A DNA stretch of 64,000 bases, taken from positions 42,077,472 through 42,141,471 of the forward strand of contig CM034311.1 of NCBI GenBank assembly GCA_019925795.1. Reading direction: 5' to 3'. A program made the translations under genes and the position numbers. The DNA is from Dendrobium chrysotoxum (taxonomy: Eukaryota; Streptophyta; Magnoliopsida; Asparagales; Orchidaceae). The notes beneath the pieces are model-generated. The model searched no databases and was not told where the DNA came from. It saw nothing but the letters and a program-made list of their open reading frames with translations. Shown one piece after another: positions 35,201-47,290 of the stretch (position 1 is the stretch's first letter; every line of letters starts with the position of its first letter).

Positions 35201-38200
35201 CGGCTAGACCGGTCCAGTGGACCGGTCTAAAAATACTCCCCTCCCAAAGACCCACCTTGTCTGCAAGGTGGAAATACGACACCCTCCTCCATTCCCTCTT
35301 CATTACAAATAGGAAGAACCTGAAGAGTTCGGTCCTTACCCCTATGCCCCGGCGTATACCTCTCGTCACATCTAAAATAGAGCCACTTCGCCCTTTTCTC
35401 CTATAATTCCATTTTTGTGATCTTCTTGAAGTTGCCCTCAGGTCTTACTCCCACAGTCTTCTCCTTCGAAGTCTCCCGAAGAGTACTCGGTGTCTGCTCC
35501 TTGGGTGCCAGAAAGGTGGTGGTCCTCCTGTTCGGACCTTCTAAGCCGCTGCCTCCCATCTCTCTCTCTCTCCAGATGCCTCTGATCCTCCACCAATTGA
35601 GCTAGCTCCATAGCCTCTCCCAAGTCACGAGGCCTCATTACTCTAACCGCTGCCCGAATCTCTTGTGTCAGTCCCTTCATGAAATTTTCCTCTAGTACTG
35701 TCTCAGGAAGGCGGTCCAATCAGCTAGCAAGGTGCTCGAATCTCTCGCGGTACTCCTTTACTGAACCCTCCTGTGTCAAGGCGAAGAACTGCTCGTAGAA
35801 GTCTCCTCCCTGCCAGTTCGGAAATGTTCTACAAAACAATCCTTGAACTCCCTCCAACCCGAATGGGTCGTCTCATATCCTGCCATTGATACCATGTCAA
35901 TGCCTTCTCTTCTAAGCACAGTTCTACCGCTGTCAATTTCTCCTCCTCTGCCAACCCGTTGACTGCAAAGTATCGCTTCACCTTGTAGATCCATCCATGT
36001 GCGTCCTCGCTCTCAAAGATGGGCATCTTCAACTTTCTCACCTTCGGGTCACCCCTGTTTCCCCTGAATCCTCCAAAGCCTCCCATTCCTCGAAGAGGAG
36101 GTGCCCCCCAATTGTCATGCTCTTCCCTTCGGCGCTCATACCCAAATCCTTCCTCAAAATCCCCTCTTCTTTTAAAATCAGCACCCCGGCGATCGAAATC
36201 ATCCCCTCTCCTTACAAATTCAGTTCCCCTTCTTTCGTAGCCAATGCTTATCTCCTCCCCAGAAAGTGATTCTAGAGGAGGCATTTCGTCTTCTCCCTTC
36301 AGGATCTTCACTTCTGGATTTTTCCTTCCCCTAAACATGTTAGGGTTCCCACCGCCTGTAGTTTCATTTGCTTCGGATGTCACTGGTTTGGATTTGGCTT
36401 CAAGCAATTTCTTAACATGTCTTCCACCACGGCGAACTTTCTCTCCATCCTTTCATTGACGGATGCAATCTGATTTTGAAAATCAGCAATCTTTTCCTCA
36501 AAATCTGCTTTGAGCTGCCCAAGTTCTCCCTCCAAAACTTCCACATTCCTTCCGGCCATTGGTTCCCCTTAGATTGACGTGCTCTGATACTAATTTGATA
36601 GGAAACACTTGAAGATCTCAAGTGAAACCTAACGATCTTGATAAAATCAGTGAGAATACTCAACAAGTAGAGGAAAAATCAAAGAAAAACAGCCCACTTT
36701 ATTGAGAAAAATCAACTAACTGAAGAAAGACAAACAAGATACAAGTGATCCTCAATTCGAGAGGAGAATCGATCTCTCCCAATTCTCTAGACGCCGCTAG
36801 AGCCCAAAAGAAACCTAAACCTAAGAGATCTCAAATTTCAGTCAAATTCAAGATGCCTTAACCCTAGGAAAACCAACTATTTAATGCATACAATTCAAAA
36901 GGAAATCTCTAAACAGTCCCTACATTCAAATTTCCCTCCTAACTCCCTCAGAAATCCTTCGAAAATGGCTCCGTCAAACCTGGGCGGTCGGCTCTTGCGT
37001 ACAGGAGGCGGAAAACTTCCTCCTGTTTCGCCTGTAAGCCGGTCCCGTATGGACTGGCTAGACCCATCCAGTGGACCGGTCTAACGCATTCATCCACCTA
37101 AGCATACTCATTTCTACAACGCTTAACTTAATTTTATGCTTCTCTTTTTATGGCTAATATTCTACCCCATAAAACATTGCAGGTCTCATCACCATCTTAT
37201 AGAATTTTTCCCATCATGACAACTAAAATACTAGAATAATCATGAATATTCTTCTTGTACTACAATTTTTCTGGGGTGAATGGAACTTTTCTGTTGAAAC
37301 AATTATACAAAAGCTCTTTCTTGGAAGTTTGGTTTCGATAATGGGGAGGTGATATCTATTCAAGAGTGTCTGTTATATCAGCATGTGTGTTTTGAACGTA
37401 ATAAGTAGAATCTAGAGCTTTAGATATGACTGTCTCCATGCATTATACATTGTTCTCAAAAAAGTACCCAAGAAAATAAAAAGACTCAGTCAATCGGTGC
37501 TTTTGGTGGGAAAGCATGTAACCCTTTGAAATATGTGGATCAAACTCTACACATATGGAAATGAATCTTCCAAGAGTATTGAAATCTATCAATTAACCTG
37601 ATTGACCTATTTCCTCTTCTAAATAAAGCACTAACATATGATACCTCGGTCTCAATAATAGGCAGGAGCACGATTGCTAATTTAGATGCATCTTTTTGAC
37701 CATTGGAGTTTAAAAAATTTGTGTATTACATGCCCTCTAATCATGATAAGATGGTTTTGGATTATAATGTCCTAAGATATTCAATTATCATATAAATATT
37801 GATGGTGATTAGATGCATCAACTTTGATGTTTTGNNNNNNNNNNNNNNNNNNNNNNNNNNNNNNNNNNNNNNNNNNNNNNNNNNNNNNNNNNNNNNNNNN
37901 NNNNNNNNNNNNNNNNNNNNNNNNNNNNNNNNNNNNNNNNNNNNNNNNNNNNNNNNNNNNNNNNNNNNNNNNNNNNNNNNNNNNNNNNNNNNNNNNNNNN
38001 NNNNNNNNNNNNNNNNNNNNNNNNNNNNNNNNNNNNNNNNNNNNNNNNNNNNNNNNNNNNNNNNNNNNNNNNNNNNNNNNNNNNNNNNNNNNNNNNNNNN
38101 NNNNNNNNNNNNNNNNNNNNNNNNNNNNNNNNNNNNNNNNNNNNNNNNNNNNNNNNNNNNNNNNNNNNNNNNNNNNNNNNNNNNNNNNNNNNNNNNNNNN

Positions 38201-41200
38201 NNNNNNNNNNNNNNNNNNNNNNNNNNNNNNNNNNNNNNNNNNNNNNNNNNNNNNNNNNNNNNNNNNNNNNNNNNNNNNNNNNNNNNNNNNNNNNNNNNNN
38301 NNNNNNNNNNNNNNNNNNNNNNNNNNNNNNNNNNTTTTTCTAGATTCTTATAAAATTTCAATAACAATCTTCTATAGGAACTAGTCATCCTACATCAATT
38401 ACGGCTTAACTAAAGAATTCAAATTTAACTCTTTTTAGCAATCTATTATAGAAGATTAAGAATTTCTCATTTCTTTTTCGTAGAAAAAGCAACCAACCTT
38501 AGTTGCATCAACTACGGTCAGCTTCAATATGCATAAAATTATATAGATGCAGAACTGGCGTTGAGTGAAATTACACCATTTTTTTATACTCAGCGATTTT
38601 TTAGATATTTCTATTCTTCAGAAGTTCATTTTACGATCAGAGTATGAAATTTAACCTGTATACTTCTCCCAAGCCCCAAAGATAATTTGGTTTTCTTTTT
38701 TTTTTTTTTTTTGCTTTCAGAGAAATCGCTTGTTGAGCGTGCACATGGCCTTCAATCAGAGCTAGAGAATGCTGCTGCTGATATTTCTGGATTGTTCTCT
38801 AAAATTGGTCGGTGTTTTCTGCTGTTTATGCCCAATTGTTGCTCATTCGAAATGTCAAATGAGATGCAGAATTTGTACTAATAGCTTCACGTTTGATAAC
38901 TTTTCAGAACGCAAAGATAAGATAGAGGAGGGAAACAGAATTCTTGTGCAGCGGTTTCAATCTCAGTTGACTCAGCAGTTGGATGTTTTACATAAGACTG
39001 TCTCCTCTTCTGTGACACAAGGAGAACCAGCTGAGAGAAATGGAAGAAGACATGCAATCTTTCGTCTCTGCAAAGATTACGGTACATTTACACTTGATAA
39101 ATCTGCTTCAACTTATTGCATATATTAAACCATCCTATGGCCTCATTTTATTTTCTCACTAAACAAAAAAATTCTCAGGCTACCGATGAACTTAGAGGAT
39201 TGGTTGAAAAATTGAAAGCCATGTATGGCTCTGGGATCAAAGTATTGGATGATTTGGCTGGAGAACTAGATGAAAATTCTCAATCAACTTTTGGGAATTT
39301 GAAATCACAAGTGCTAACACATTCTTCTGCTCTTGAGGATGTGAGTATTATTTTCTACTCTTTTACACCATTCAAGTTAAGCAGTGGCTACCGAGGATTT
39401 AATTGAATTCCTTTTATAGTGCTTTAAAGGTTTTGCTTCAGAGGCTGATAATTTGCTTGGTGAGCTTCAACGAGCCCTTTTTAACCAAGAGGATAAATTA
39501 AATGCATTTGCACGGCAGCAACGTGAGGTTGATGAATATCATAGATAAAGTTTTTATTCTTTTTTAATGGCTATCCTTGCGCTCACTTCTAATTTTGCAT
39601 GTGGCACTAAACCAGGGACACCTAAGAACTGTGAGACAACACGCTCTATCTCAAATACAACCATTAATTTTTTCGACACACTAGACATTCATGTATCAAA
39701 ATTAAGCAAAATTTTGGAAGAAACTCAGACTTCGCAATACCAGCAGCTCAGCGAGCTAGAAAGGAAGTTTGAGGTAATTCTTTTCTGGAGTGCTTGAATG
39801 TTTGGTGTTTCTGATATCAAATTCTTTAAGCTGTATTACTAAATGCATCATGTAGGAATGTGCTGCCAATGAAGAAAAACAATTGCTAGCAAAGGTGGCA
39901 GAGATGCTGGCAAGCTCAAGTGCTCGGAAAATAAGTTTGGTAAATAAAATGTTTTATATTTTCTTAGAATTTTTCTTTGGTTCTTCCTTCTGGGCATGCC
40001 TTTGTTGAACCTTTGAAAATCTTAAGCTTTGTAGGGTACGTAATGCTTTTTTAGCAGCTTTGATTATCAAATACTTGACATATGGCAATTTTTATGTGTG
40101 GGGAACATATGGCAAAAAAACTTTCTGTTGCAGATGCGCCTCATTTATGGCTTGAAGACCATGGGGAAACACACTTGCTGAGTAGTTTGTCCATATTTGT
40201 GAGAATAGCCGATGCAGGATGGTGATGGCCTAGAGTTTTTAATGCAACTTAGGATGATATATAAGATGAAAACACAAAAATTCATAATTTTAGCAGGACT
40301 CGTAAATTTTAATGTAAGGTCAGCAAATACGTTTTATTAAATCCGTAAGAGAATTTAAAATTTCTCAAAATTTAAGTTCCCATGAGAAAATGAGGAACAT
40401 AAAATTCTGACAACGATCAAAGTCATGCTTCCAAAAAGAAACAAAATGTATCATTGATAAACTTTTCATCACAATTGCAAAATCAATGATTAAGCAATTT
40501 CAAAGATAATAGCATTAGAAATGAGAAAAGAATCAAAATGGTCCATTGACTCTTTATAAAGGATCAAAATATTCCCATAATGAGATTATTTTGGTGTTCC
40601 TCTTTAAGCACTTGAGAGATTAAAATGATCTTTAATATAGTTGGGGATATTTTATCTTTCATAAAGAATCAATAAATTATTTTGATCATTTTCCCCAAAT
40701 TCTCCATTAGAAATCATCCGCAAAAGAAAAAAAATGATTTTGCTCTGATAGATGAGTCTCCCTCAGAAGAAGTCATGAAGTACTCGAAAAATACACATCT
40801 TGTAAGTACCCACATCAACAGAGGAAAACTATAGTTCTATATCAGTAGCTGATGTTCAACTAGTTTTACCCTGTCACATAAGTTCTATTTATGAGCCTTT
40901 TAAAGGCCAAAAAAAAAACTACACAAATTTGTAAAAAATTACGCAGATTTAACATTTAGAATCTTTTTTGTAAATTTTACTTCATATATTGCTCAAGGAT
41001 CCAACAAAAACAGGAAATCACTTTCCCAGACACTGAAGCAACACAAGGTAATTAACAATGGCATAATAAGAGAGGCGGTGGAGGCACCTAGTAGTAATAG
41101 TGGAAAGGTAAAACAACGAACTATAGCAATGCAGCGGAGAACAGAACAATAAGAATTTTCAGGGCCGCATAGAAAAAAAAAAATAGAAATAACAAAGGAC

Positions 41201-43875
41201 TGCAGTGGGCATCCAATAGAGAAAACACCTAAAAAAGGGTGACAGGACAGCAACCATAAACATAAACGACAACAATAGCAGAATGAAACTGTAATTATAA
41301 TTAGTGGAAATAGGAATAACAGGTGAGTAGTAACTAACAATGATATGGTGGTTAATGATTCTAACTCCAATGTGTGTTGATTGGAAGTTAATGAGCTCAG
41401 TTGAAACAATATGTAATGGTTAGGCCTAACATATTTTTCATAATACTTTGAGAACATCATCTTGTTCATATAGATGCCAGCATCATAGGCATGCTTGTGC
41501 GCTTGAAATAAACCACGAAACACAAACTAAAATCGATACAAATGGATTGCGTTCCCAATGAACAAGGACATTTAGATTTGTCTGTAGAAGTGACTAATTT
41601 TGTCCCAAACAACACAACAAGAAGCCTTGTGCATATTCCTGAGTCAGCTTATAGAAGTGCATTGGATTTGCTTGGCTTAGGCCAAAGTTGGATTTAAGCT
41701 GTTATGACAGTTGTGTAATGAACTGCCAGCTGACCTGAAAATGATGCGCCATTGTCCGAACAACTTAAAAATCCGATCCAGATTTGTGTCTGACCAGTTT
41801 AAACTATATTTGTTTATATAAGGGTATTCCCAAGGATGATTCTTCATCTTGTTCTAACCACATAATAGAATTGTGGGTACGCAAGTTTTGACGAAGTTTT
41901 GGATTGGATAAGTAACCTTTAATGGTTGGCAAACAAAAAACCATGATCTGTTTATAAATTTTGGTGCATGAGTTTTAAATATGGATATTTTCCCTGGTAA
42001 GATTGTTACTGTGTCTAGTATATTGAGGCTTGGGTCATGAATAGCCAACCTGTATTGAAACGTAAGTGAAGTTTCTGTAATGTCACCTTATTTTTTGCAT
42101 ACCTTACAAATTTAACATTTGATAAGCCCTTTTTCATTGCATAGATTTCATAGTTCTGTTACATTTTCATACTGGACCTATTATGTTTTATTTTTTAATG
42201 CAATCTTTCATTCAGTTCCATATGTTCACCAGTTATTTTAGCTCATCCTGTATATTACCAGCAGCCTAAATGCGTGCAATAATTTCGATGTTGTTGCTTG
42301 ATAATTAATTAATAGATGAAATCTTTGTGGCTTCTTAACTCACGAGCAGAAATCGAGAACTGATGATGGTTAACCTAAACAATATTTTTATTTGTTACAA
42401 AGCAGCAAGGAACTTGCACCAGTTGACTTCATAATCACATCATGTTTCGAAGCACACTATCCGTTTTCTTTTCTTTTTTTTGAAGTGGTCATTTATAATA
42501 TGGCGATGAGGCTAATTGCTTGAAAATTTGTCCATTTAGTAGCTTTTGTTTGTCAGTTTAGTACATGTGACCGGTTGCATGATCTATGGTTTCATTTATT
42601 CTAGGTTCAAACAGCAGTTGACACTCTCAGAGCAAACGCTGCTGATAGAACAAGCAATCTACAGAAGGAAATGTCTAATGCTCAAGATTTCACCTCATCT
42701 GTCAAAGAAAAATGGATGGTTTACATGAACGAAACTGAAAAGAATTATCATCAGGATACTATAACGGTCGATAGTGGAAGATGCTGCTTGAAGAAGGTCT
42801 GAAGGATTGGTATGTCAGCCATGCCTGTTCCATAAACCAACTTTCTTATTATGCTTGAAACTGATCACATCCTAAATTTTGAACTTTCGTCCAGCCTGGA
42901 AAAGGCCAAAATGGGTTCAAGACAGTGGAAAGATGCTCAGGATTCTCTGCTGAGCTTGTGGAAAGGAAATGTTGCATCAGTGGAGTCAATTGTTTGGTGA
43001 GTAAGATTACCAAGATCATGCTAACACACTTACTAATAGATGACAGGGCACTGGTAATTTGTATCACGTGGCTGTTAGGTCAGTGATACATAGTTTTGAT
43101 TCAAATACTAAAACTTAAAACTTGCTAACAATAGGAATGGAAATGGAGGCCAATCAGCTATTACGAGCTAAGTTGTCTTCTGCTGCTTCAAATGCACTTG
43201 GGGATGTTGATAACGCAAACAACGGTCTTCATTCCTCTATAAACTGTGAGTTTCTTTCATTTCTCCACTTGTTTTGTTCAGTTGAGCATCTATGACCTAT
43301 GCTTTGATTACAATCTTTGACGCAGAAATGATAGAAACTTGGCTTCTTGAAAATTGTAAATCAATCTCATCTTACCTCATTCATCTGCTTAAAAACCAGG
43401 TTCCTTGAAACTTGACCATGATGCATGTGCAAACATTGACTCCATCATCGTGCCATCACGAGGTGATCTAAGGAACTTGAGGAGTGGACACTATCACAGG
43501 ATCGTTGAGATCACAAATAGTGCTGGAAATGCTTGGAAGAGGAGTACACGGTAACTATCATGTTCTTATGCACAATATAAATGAATCCATTAACAGGTAA
43601 CAAAACAGTCAATCAGTATTCACGAATCCCAAATACTTGGCCAGGTGTATGAACCTTCTTGTTCGACACCAAAAAGGAGATCAATCAATTTGCCCAGTGT
43701 GGCATCCATTGAAGAGCTGAGAACACCTCCATTTGAGGAGCTACTCAAAGGGTTCTGGGAATCGAAGTCTGCAGCTAAGCAAATAAACGGGGATGTGAAA
43801 CATCTATCTACAGCATTTGAGTCTCATTCACAAGCCTTAAGAGACTCTCGAGTTCCCCTAACAACATTAAATTGA
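29239..43875 (+). CDS. kinesin-5 (BimC/Eg5, TKRP125-type) motor, 22 coding exons
   Basis: A plus-end motor that crosslinks antiparallel spindle microtubules. Exons: 29239-29408, 29497-29626, 29712-29869, 29963-30434, 30599-30696, 30797-30952, 31048-31117, 31538-31614, 31690-31743, 31827-31907, 31987-32098, 38721-38807, 38908-39081, 39179-39340, 39420-39527, 39616-39773, 39856-39939, 42605-42809, 42895-42996, 43135-43245, 43400-43550, 43645-43875. The start MDSLQKKG and NVQVILRCR match plant kinesin-5 N-termini. Exon 3 holds the P-loop GQTGTGKT, exon 4 GVIPRSVRQIFD and the switch regions, exon 6 the end of the motor. Coiled coil follows, then a BimC-like tail (SCSTPKRR, SIEELRTPPFEELL). About 1052 residues after correcting frames, a normal family length. 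Nine small indels break the literal frame (see findings); splice sites are conserved except a GC donor at 31118. Intron 11 is 6.6 kb. Confidence 0.95.
33332..33632 (-). mobile_element. RTE LINE 3' end (intron 11)
   Basis: Plus-strand (CAA)n followed by 'catcaagcctttatccc' and 'gtggggtcggctacatgaat', the reverse complement of the plant RTE 3' end, shared with 14742-15500. Only about 300 bp are kept, ending at 'ggagctactccaacc'. Confidence 0.8.
34744..37086 (-). mobile_element. gag-only Gypsy-type LTR element (TR-GAG-like), antisense in intron 11
   Basis: Two LTRs of about 490 bp (34744-35232 and 36596-37086), nearly identical, flanked by a perfect CATTC duplication (34739-34743 and 37087-37091). 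On the minus strand the primer site reads TTAGTATCAGAGC, two bases after the right LTR, and a purine tract (GGGAGGGGAG) precedes the left LTR. The only coding content is a gag. No protease, reverse transcriptase, RNase H or integrase sequence is present between the LTRs, so it depended on another element's enzymes. Confidence 0.9.
35438..36559 (-). pseudogene. Ty3/Gypsy gag of the gag-only element (frameshifted)
   Basis: The minus-strand ATG at 36559 opens a coiled-coil-like segment. After a frameshift near 36410 comes a basic/acidic repeat region (ERRG, FVRRGDDFDRRG, FKRRG), then the retrotransposon gag core: KLKMPIFESEDAHGWIYKVK, LCLEEKALTWYQW, EFKDCFVEHF, LEENFMKGL. Frameshifts near 35865 and 35810 and a stop near 35720 break it. 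No zinc knuckle is seen before the end. Confidence 0.8.
37835..38334. other. assembly gap (500 N)
   Basis: Exactly 500 undetermined bases inside intron 11, probably a fixed-size scaffold placeholder. ORFs reported across it are meaningless. Confidence 0.99.
39940..42604 (+). other. kinesin-5 intron 17 (2.7 kb), no feature
   Basis: Bounded by GTAAAT and 'ttctag'. The 176-codon minus-strand ORF at 40993-41523 is hydrophobic by T-richness and has no recognised domain. Confidence 0.7.
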
Positions 43876-44353
43876 GAGAGTTTACAAATCATCAACGTGT
43901 CTGCATGTACAGGTTAGAGGTTGCAGTTTATTCATTTCTTATCCTCTTTTTTCCTGATTGTTTTGCGTGTTTAGCTTATCCTATCGAACATTCAAGGGTG
44001 GGAAAGCGTAAATTTGTTACACAATATGAAATATGTAATATTCTTTATCTACACCAGTGACAAATAGAGAGTTTGACGCCATTGTTTGGTTGTCATATTG
44101 CGAAAGAAAAGCAATGTGTTCTACTGTATCCAGAATTTTAGTTTCACAGGGCGCCAAATTCAATCATTGTCTTGGTGAGAGCTCTTAACACACAGATTTT
44201 TACACTAGGATTAGCTGGTTTGGAATTACTTGCTTGTTTTGTGACCCAGCATTTTGATTGTCTAGATATATGAAACAATTTCTTATGCAATTAATAAAGG
44301 TTTCTCTATTTAAGACCTATTAATCAAACAGTCAAATGAATTTAAATGTGTAA
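43876..44353 (+). other. kinesin-5 3' flank
   Basis: Follows the TGA stop. AATAAA at about 44291-44296 could serve polyadenylation. No other feature was found. Confidence 0.4.
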
Positions 44354-44461
44354 GGCTTTGTTTGAGACTGTGTTTTTACTGCTTTTGAAAGCAGATTTCT
44401 AGAATTTTTATACTAAAAAGCTGATTTAAGAAGCAGTAGAAAAGACGTTTCAAACGAAACC
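44354..44461. mobile_element. Tourist-like MITE
   Basis: Starts GGCTTTGTTTGAG after TAA and ends 'gtttcaaacgaaacc', with inner inverted 'ctgcttttgaaagcag' and 'aagaagcag' arms. The right-hand target copy is not clear. Confidence 0.6.
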
Positions 44462-44913
44462 GAATCCCTCATTCTATTTTGTCATCAATTCATAAAATGA
44501 TATTTTATAAGAATTAAAGGGGCATGTAGTCTATTACTAGAATAAAAATTAGTTTTAGTAAATCATTATTTTAAGTAATTACTCGTTTTTGTATGCTAAT
44601 TCAATGACTTTGATATATATGATGATTATTTTTTATTAGGATAATTTTTTTCTTATCAACCCTTATGTGCAATCTCATGTTCTTCTAAAGAGACATTTTT
44701 CCTAATAGGATATCTATAGTGAACCAAATCTGTCATCTATTCTACATAACTTAATAGCTTCTAAACCATTTGAAATCAATGCATGCTTCATTTTGATCTT
44801 CCATTGCAAGCTTTTTCTTGATGATGGAATTGTTTTAAATATTCCATTAAGAACATAATCCCCCACTTCATTATAGCAAAGGCAAGGTATTGAGTGCTTA
44901 CACTTCCAACTAA

Positions 44914-45045
44914 AGTTTTGTTTGAGATAGTTTTTCTTACTGTGTTTTTTAAAATAGTTTTTTAATACAAAAGTTTCTAGTTCAAGAAATTTTTATATTA
45001 GAAAGTTATTTTAGAAGCAATAAAAAAGTTGTCCCAAACGAAACC
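44914..45045. mobile_element. Tourist-like MITE, TAA target duplication
   Basis: AGTTTTGTTTGAGATAG on the left and 'gtcccaaacgaaacc' on the right, with TAA at 44911-44913 and 45046-45048. The body is a near palindrome of about 130 bp. Confidence 0.75.
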
Positions 45046-45428
45046 TAAGTAACAAAAGAAGATAGAATGAATGGTTGAAAAGTTTACTCATCTTCATTTG
45101 GGACAATTTTCTTATTACTTTTCATGCTATAGACATAATTTATGTTTAGTCATTACTTTTTCATTGGTTTTAAAAAAATTGTTACTAAAAAGTCTACTTT
45201 CTATCAGTTTTAATGAGTTATTTTTTTATACAACAGTTTTAAAAAACAGTAAGAAAGTTGCCTGGAAGAAACCTCAAGAGATGTAAATTGGCAAGGAAAA
45301 GGGTTAGCAGTTTTGATTGGCAAGGAATGAGAGACCAGTTAAGCTTGTGTTATGTCACATTAAGCCCATTAGCTAATTAAAAATATTCCAACTTTATATC
45401 TGCTATAGTGAAGTAGGGTCATCATAAC

Positions 45429-45686
45429 GGGGAGATTATTCTGTGCGGACACCGGACGGGGAGAACCGTCCGGATCCGCTTGGTACCGAGCGGAATATCG
45501 AGCGGTACCGTGCTGCGGTACAGCTCGGTATCTGATTCCCCTCGTACCTAGTGCTATACCGAGCGGTATTGTGCTCGGTACAGGTCGGTACCGAGCTTGA
45601 GACCGAGCTCGGTACACTTTTTAGGTGATGTGGCGCATTTTTATTTACCTCTGGACGTCATCCGGACTTCGCACCTATAATTTTCC
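45429..45686. mobile_element. MULE-MITE with perfect 9-bp target duplication and GGTACCGAG repeats
   Basis: Perfect CATCATAAC flanks (45420-45428 and 45687-45695). Ends GGGGAGATTATTCTGTGCG and the reverse complement of CGCACCTATAATTTTCC are inverted. The interior is GC-rich with at least six GGTACCG/CGGTAC-type units (GGTACCGAGC, GCGGTACAG, CTCGGTAC) that can pair with each other. The short Arg/Pro-rich ORF is an artefact. Confidence 0.85.
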
Positions 45687-46216
45687 CATCATAACATCTA
45701 AATGTATATACGAATATGTATGCATTGTTCATTTTATTTGTTCGTTTTGTTATAAAAATCAAATAAGATCCATAAATCAATTGTAAATCTAGATTTTAAG
45801 TTTTGTCACCATTATTTTTTTGGACTTTTGAGCCAATTAAAGAAAGTTCACATAAATCACATACGTAAGTTCTGAATTCAAGACCGTTTGGTTGATAGTT
45901 AAAGCTCCAACTAATAGATCAAGACGAGCTGTGTAACTGTATGGACTGTCTGAAGAGGTTGCCTCCTCTGCTAGAATTCATCAGTCGACACTGCAAGATG
46001 GGTTACTTCTGTCCACAATATGAGTGGAGACGACATCTTCATAAGCTGTTTATGGTTTAAGGATCATGGTGGATATGAAAATGTTATGTGAACTACTATG
46101 AACTTTATATATGAGGTTCGCTCAATTTATGAGTACTTTTGGTTGCAGCCACTGTAGATCTAAGGATGGGATGATGAAGAGTTCGCAAGAAAAATTAGTA
46201 ACCTTTTTTTTACTAA

Positions 46217-46345
46217 TGCTTCATTTGGGATAGTATTTTTGCTGTTTTCTTAAACAGCTTTCTAGTATAAAAGTTTTTTGAATTGAAAAATTTTGTACTA
46301 GAAGGCCGTTTTATAAAGCAATAACAAAGCTGTTCCAAATAAAAT
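46217..46345. mobile_element. Tourist-like MITE, TAA target duplication
   Basis: Left TGCTTCATTTGGGATAG, right 'tgttccaaataaaatc'. TAA is at 46214-46216 and 46346-46348. The body contains 'aaacagctttctagtat' and its degenerate inverse. Confidence 0.75.
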
Positions 46346-46679
46346 CTAAATCTTTTTATGATCTCTCTATATTGGAAACCCTAATTAATGGTGTCTCCTT
46401 TTACATTTGAGATCCACAAAATACCATAATTGATATTAGAGCCAAAACTAATTGATCTGCATGTTAAGTTTGTGTAATATGTTTCTTTGTAGGATATTAA
46501 TTAAGCTCCATAATTTAACAAATAGTGTCATCTTTATCATTAGTTGAATGAAACATCCATAAAGATGAAGATGCACATATGCTATTAATTGCATAAATTG
46601 ATTGATCTTTGAATGATCGTAAATGACAAATAAAGTGTGCACAACTGATTAAGCATGAATTTTAATGCAATTTTTAAAT

Positions 46680-47290
46680 TGAAAATTTTTAGAATTACAT
46701 TTAGAATTACCCGAACTTTAATTTTACCAAATTTTTTGTCGAATGGAACGTATTGATGAGACAGTTCAATGGTGTCAAACGTGTTTCAATTCGAATCCAA
46801 ATAAGCCTAAATCAAGCACTTGAATTGTAGTTGGAAGCTTCATGCATTGATTGAAAGAACTAAATAATATTCAAATTTCGTGTGCTTATAGTCAAAATGA
46901 GCGTATAGACTAGTGAATCTAATGATCCTAATAGCATTCAATTTGAGATAATTAAGGCACATAAATATTAAAAATAGTATACTAACGGAAATCAACACGA
47001 GCTATCTCATAGGATATTTTGGGGATTTGGCTAAAATTATCAAAAAATGTCACTCATTAAGAATTACAAATAGACCTCAATTCTTCATATGAAGGGAGAC
47101 TAGGTATCTTGAATTTAGAGATATGAAGAAATCTAGAGCTCCACCGAACATTTAATACTAATGAATACTTTAAGAAATTGTTGTCACCCATCGATATCAC
47201 TCGTCCTCTCCCTAACTATCATCACCTAATCATTATCGTCCGACTTTTATCGCTCAACGACCATCATCGAACTACAGTCTCTTGACTATT
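46680..47290 (+). mobile_element. old relative of the solo-LTR family, truncated
   Basis: Blocks such as 'caatggtgtcaaa..gtttcaattcgaatcca', 'cttatagtcaaaatgagcg' and 'gaatctaatgatcc' align in order with the U3 of 16996-18771 and 20581-21577. 'aagaattacaaatagacctcaattcttcatatgaaggg' parts match the region after their TATA box. The U5 is absent and no large minisatellite is present. Confidence 0.5.

Larger units (their letters stand above)
34428..37213 (-). mobile_element. RTE LINE 3' end interrupted by the gag-only LTR element
   Basis: 34428-34743 starts with (CAA)n and the same RTE sequence. The sequence resumes after the LTR element at 37087 ('cattcatccacctaagcatactc') and runs to about 37213 ('catcttatagaatttttccc'). 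Joined, the two parts match 14742-15210, so the LTR element inserted into this LINE. Confidence 0.85.
32099..38720 (+). other. kinesin-5 intron 11 (6.6 kb, repeat-filled)
   Basis: Bounded by CAATCAG/gttta at 32098 and a poly-T tract plus 'gctttcag' before 38721. Both exons join in phase within the coiled coil. It holds two RTE LINE pieces, a gag-only Gypsy element on the antisense strand and a 500-base gap. 32100-33330, 33640-34425 and 37214-37834 show no feature. Confidence 0.9.

Noticed and set aside
37762..38388. Three long ORFs across the gap
   Set aside because: They consist of undetermined bases and carry no information.
40993..41523. 176-codon minus-strand ORF in kinesin intron 17
   Set aside because: No recognisable domain; the hydrophobic composition comes from T-rich intron sequence, and it lies antisense inside a well-defined intron.
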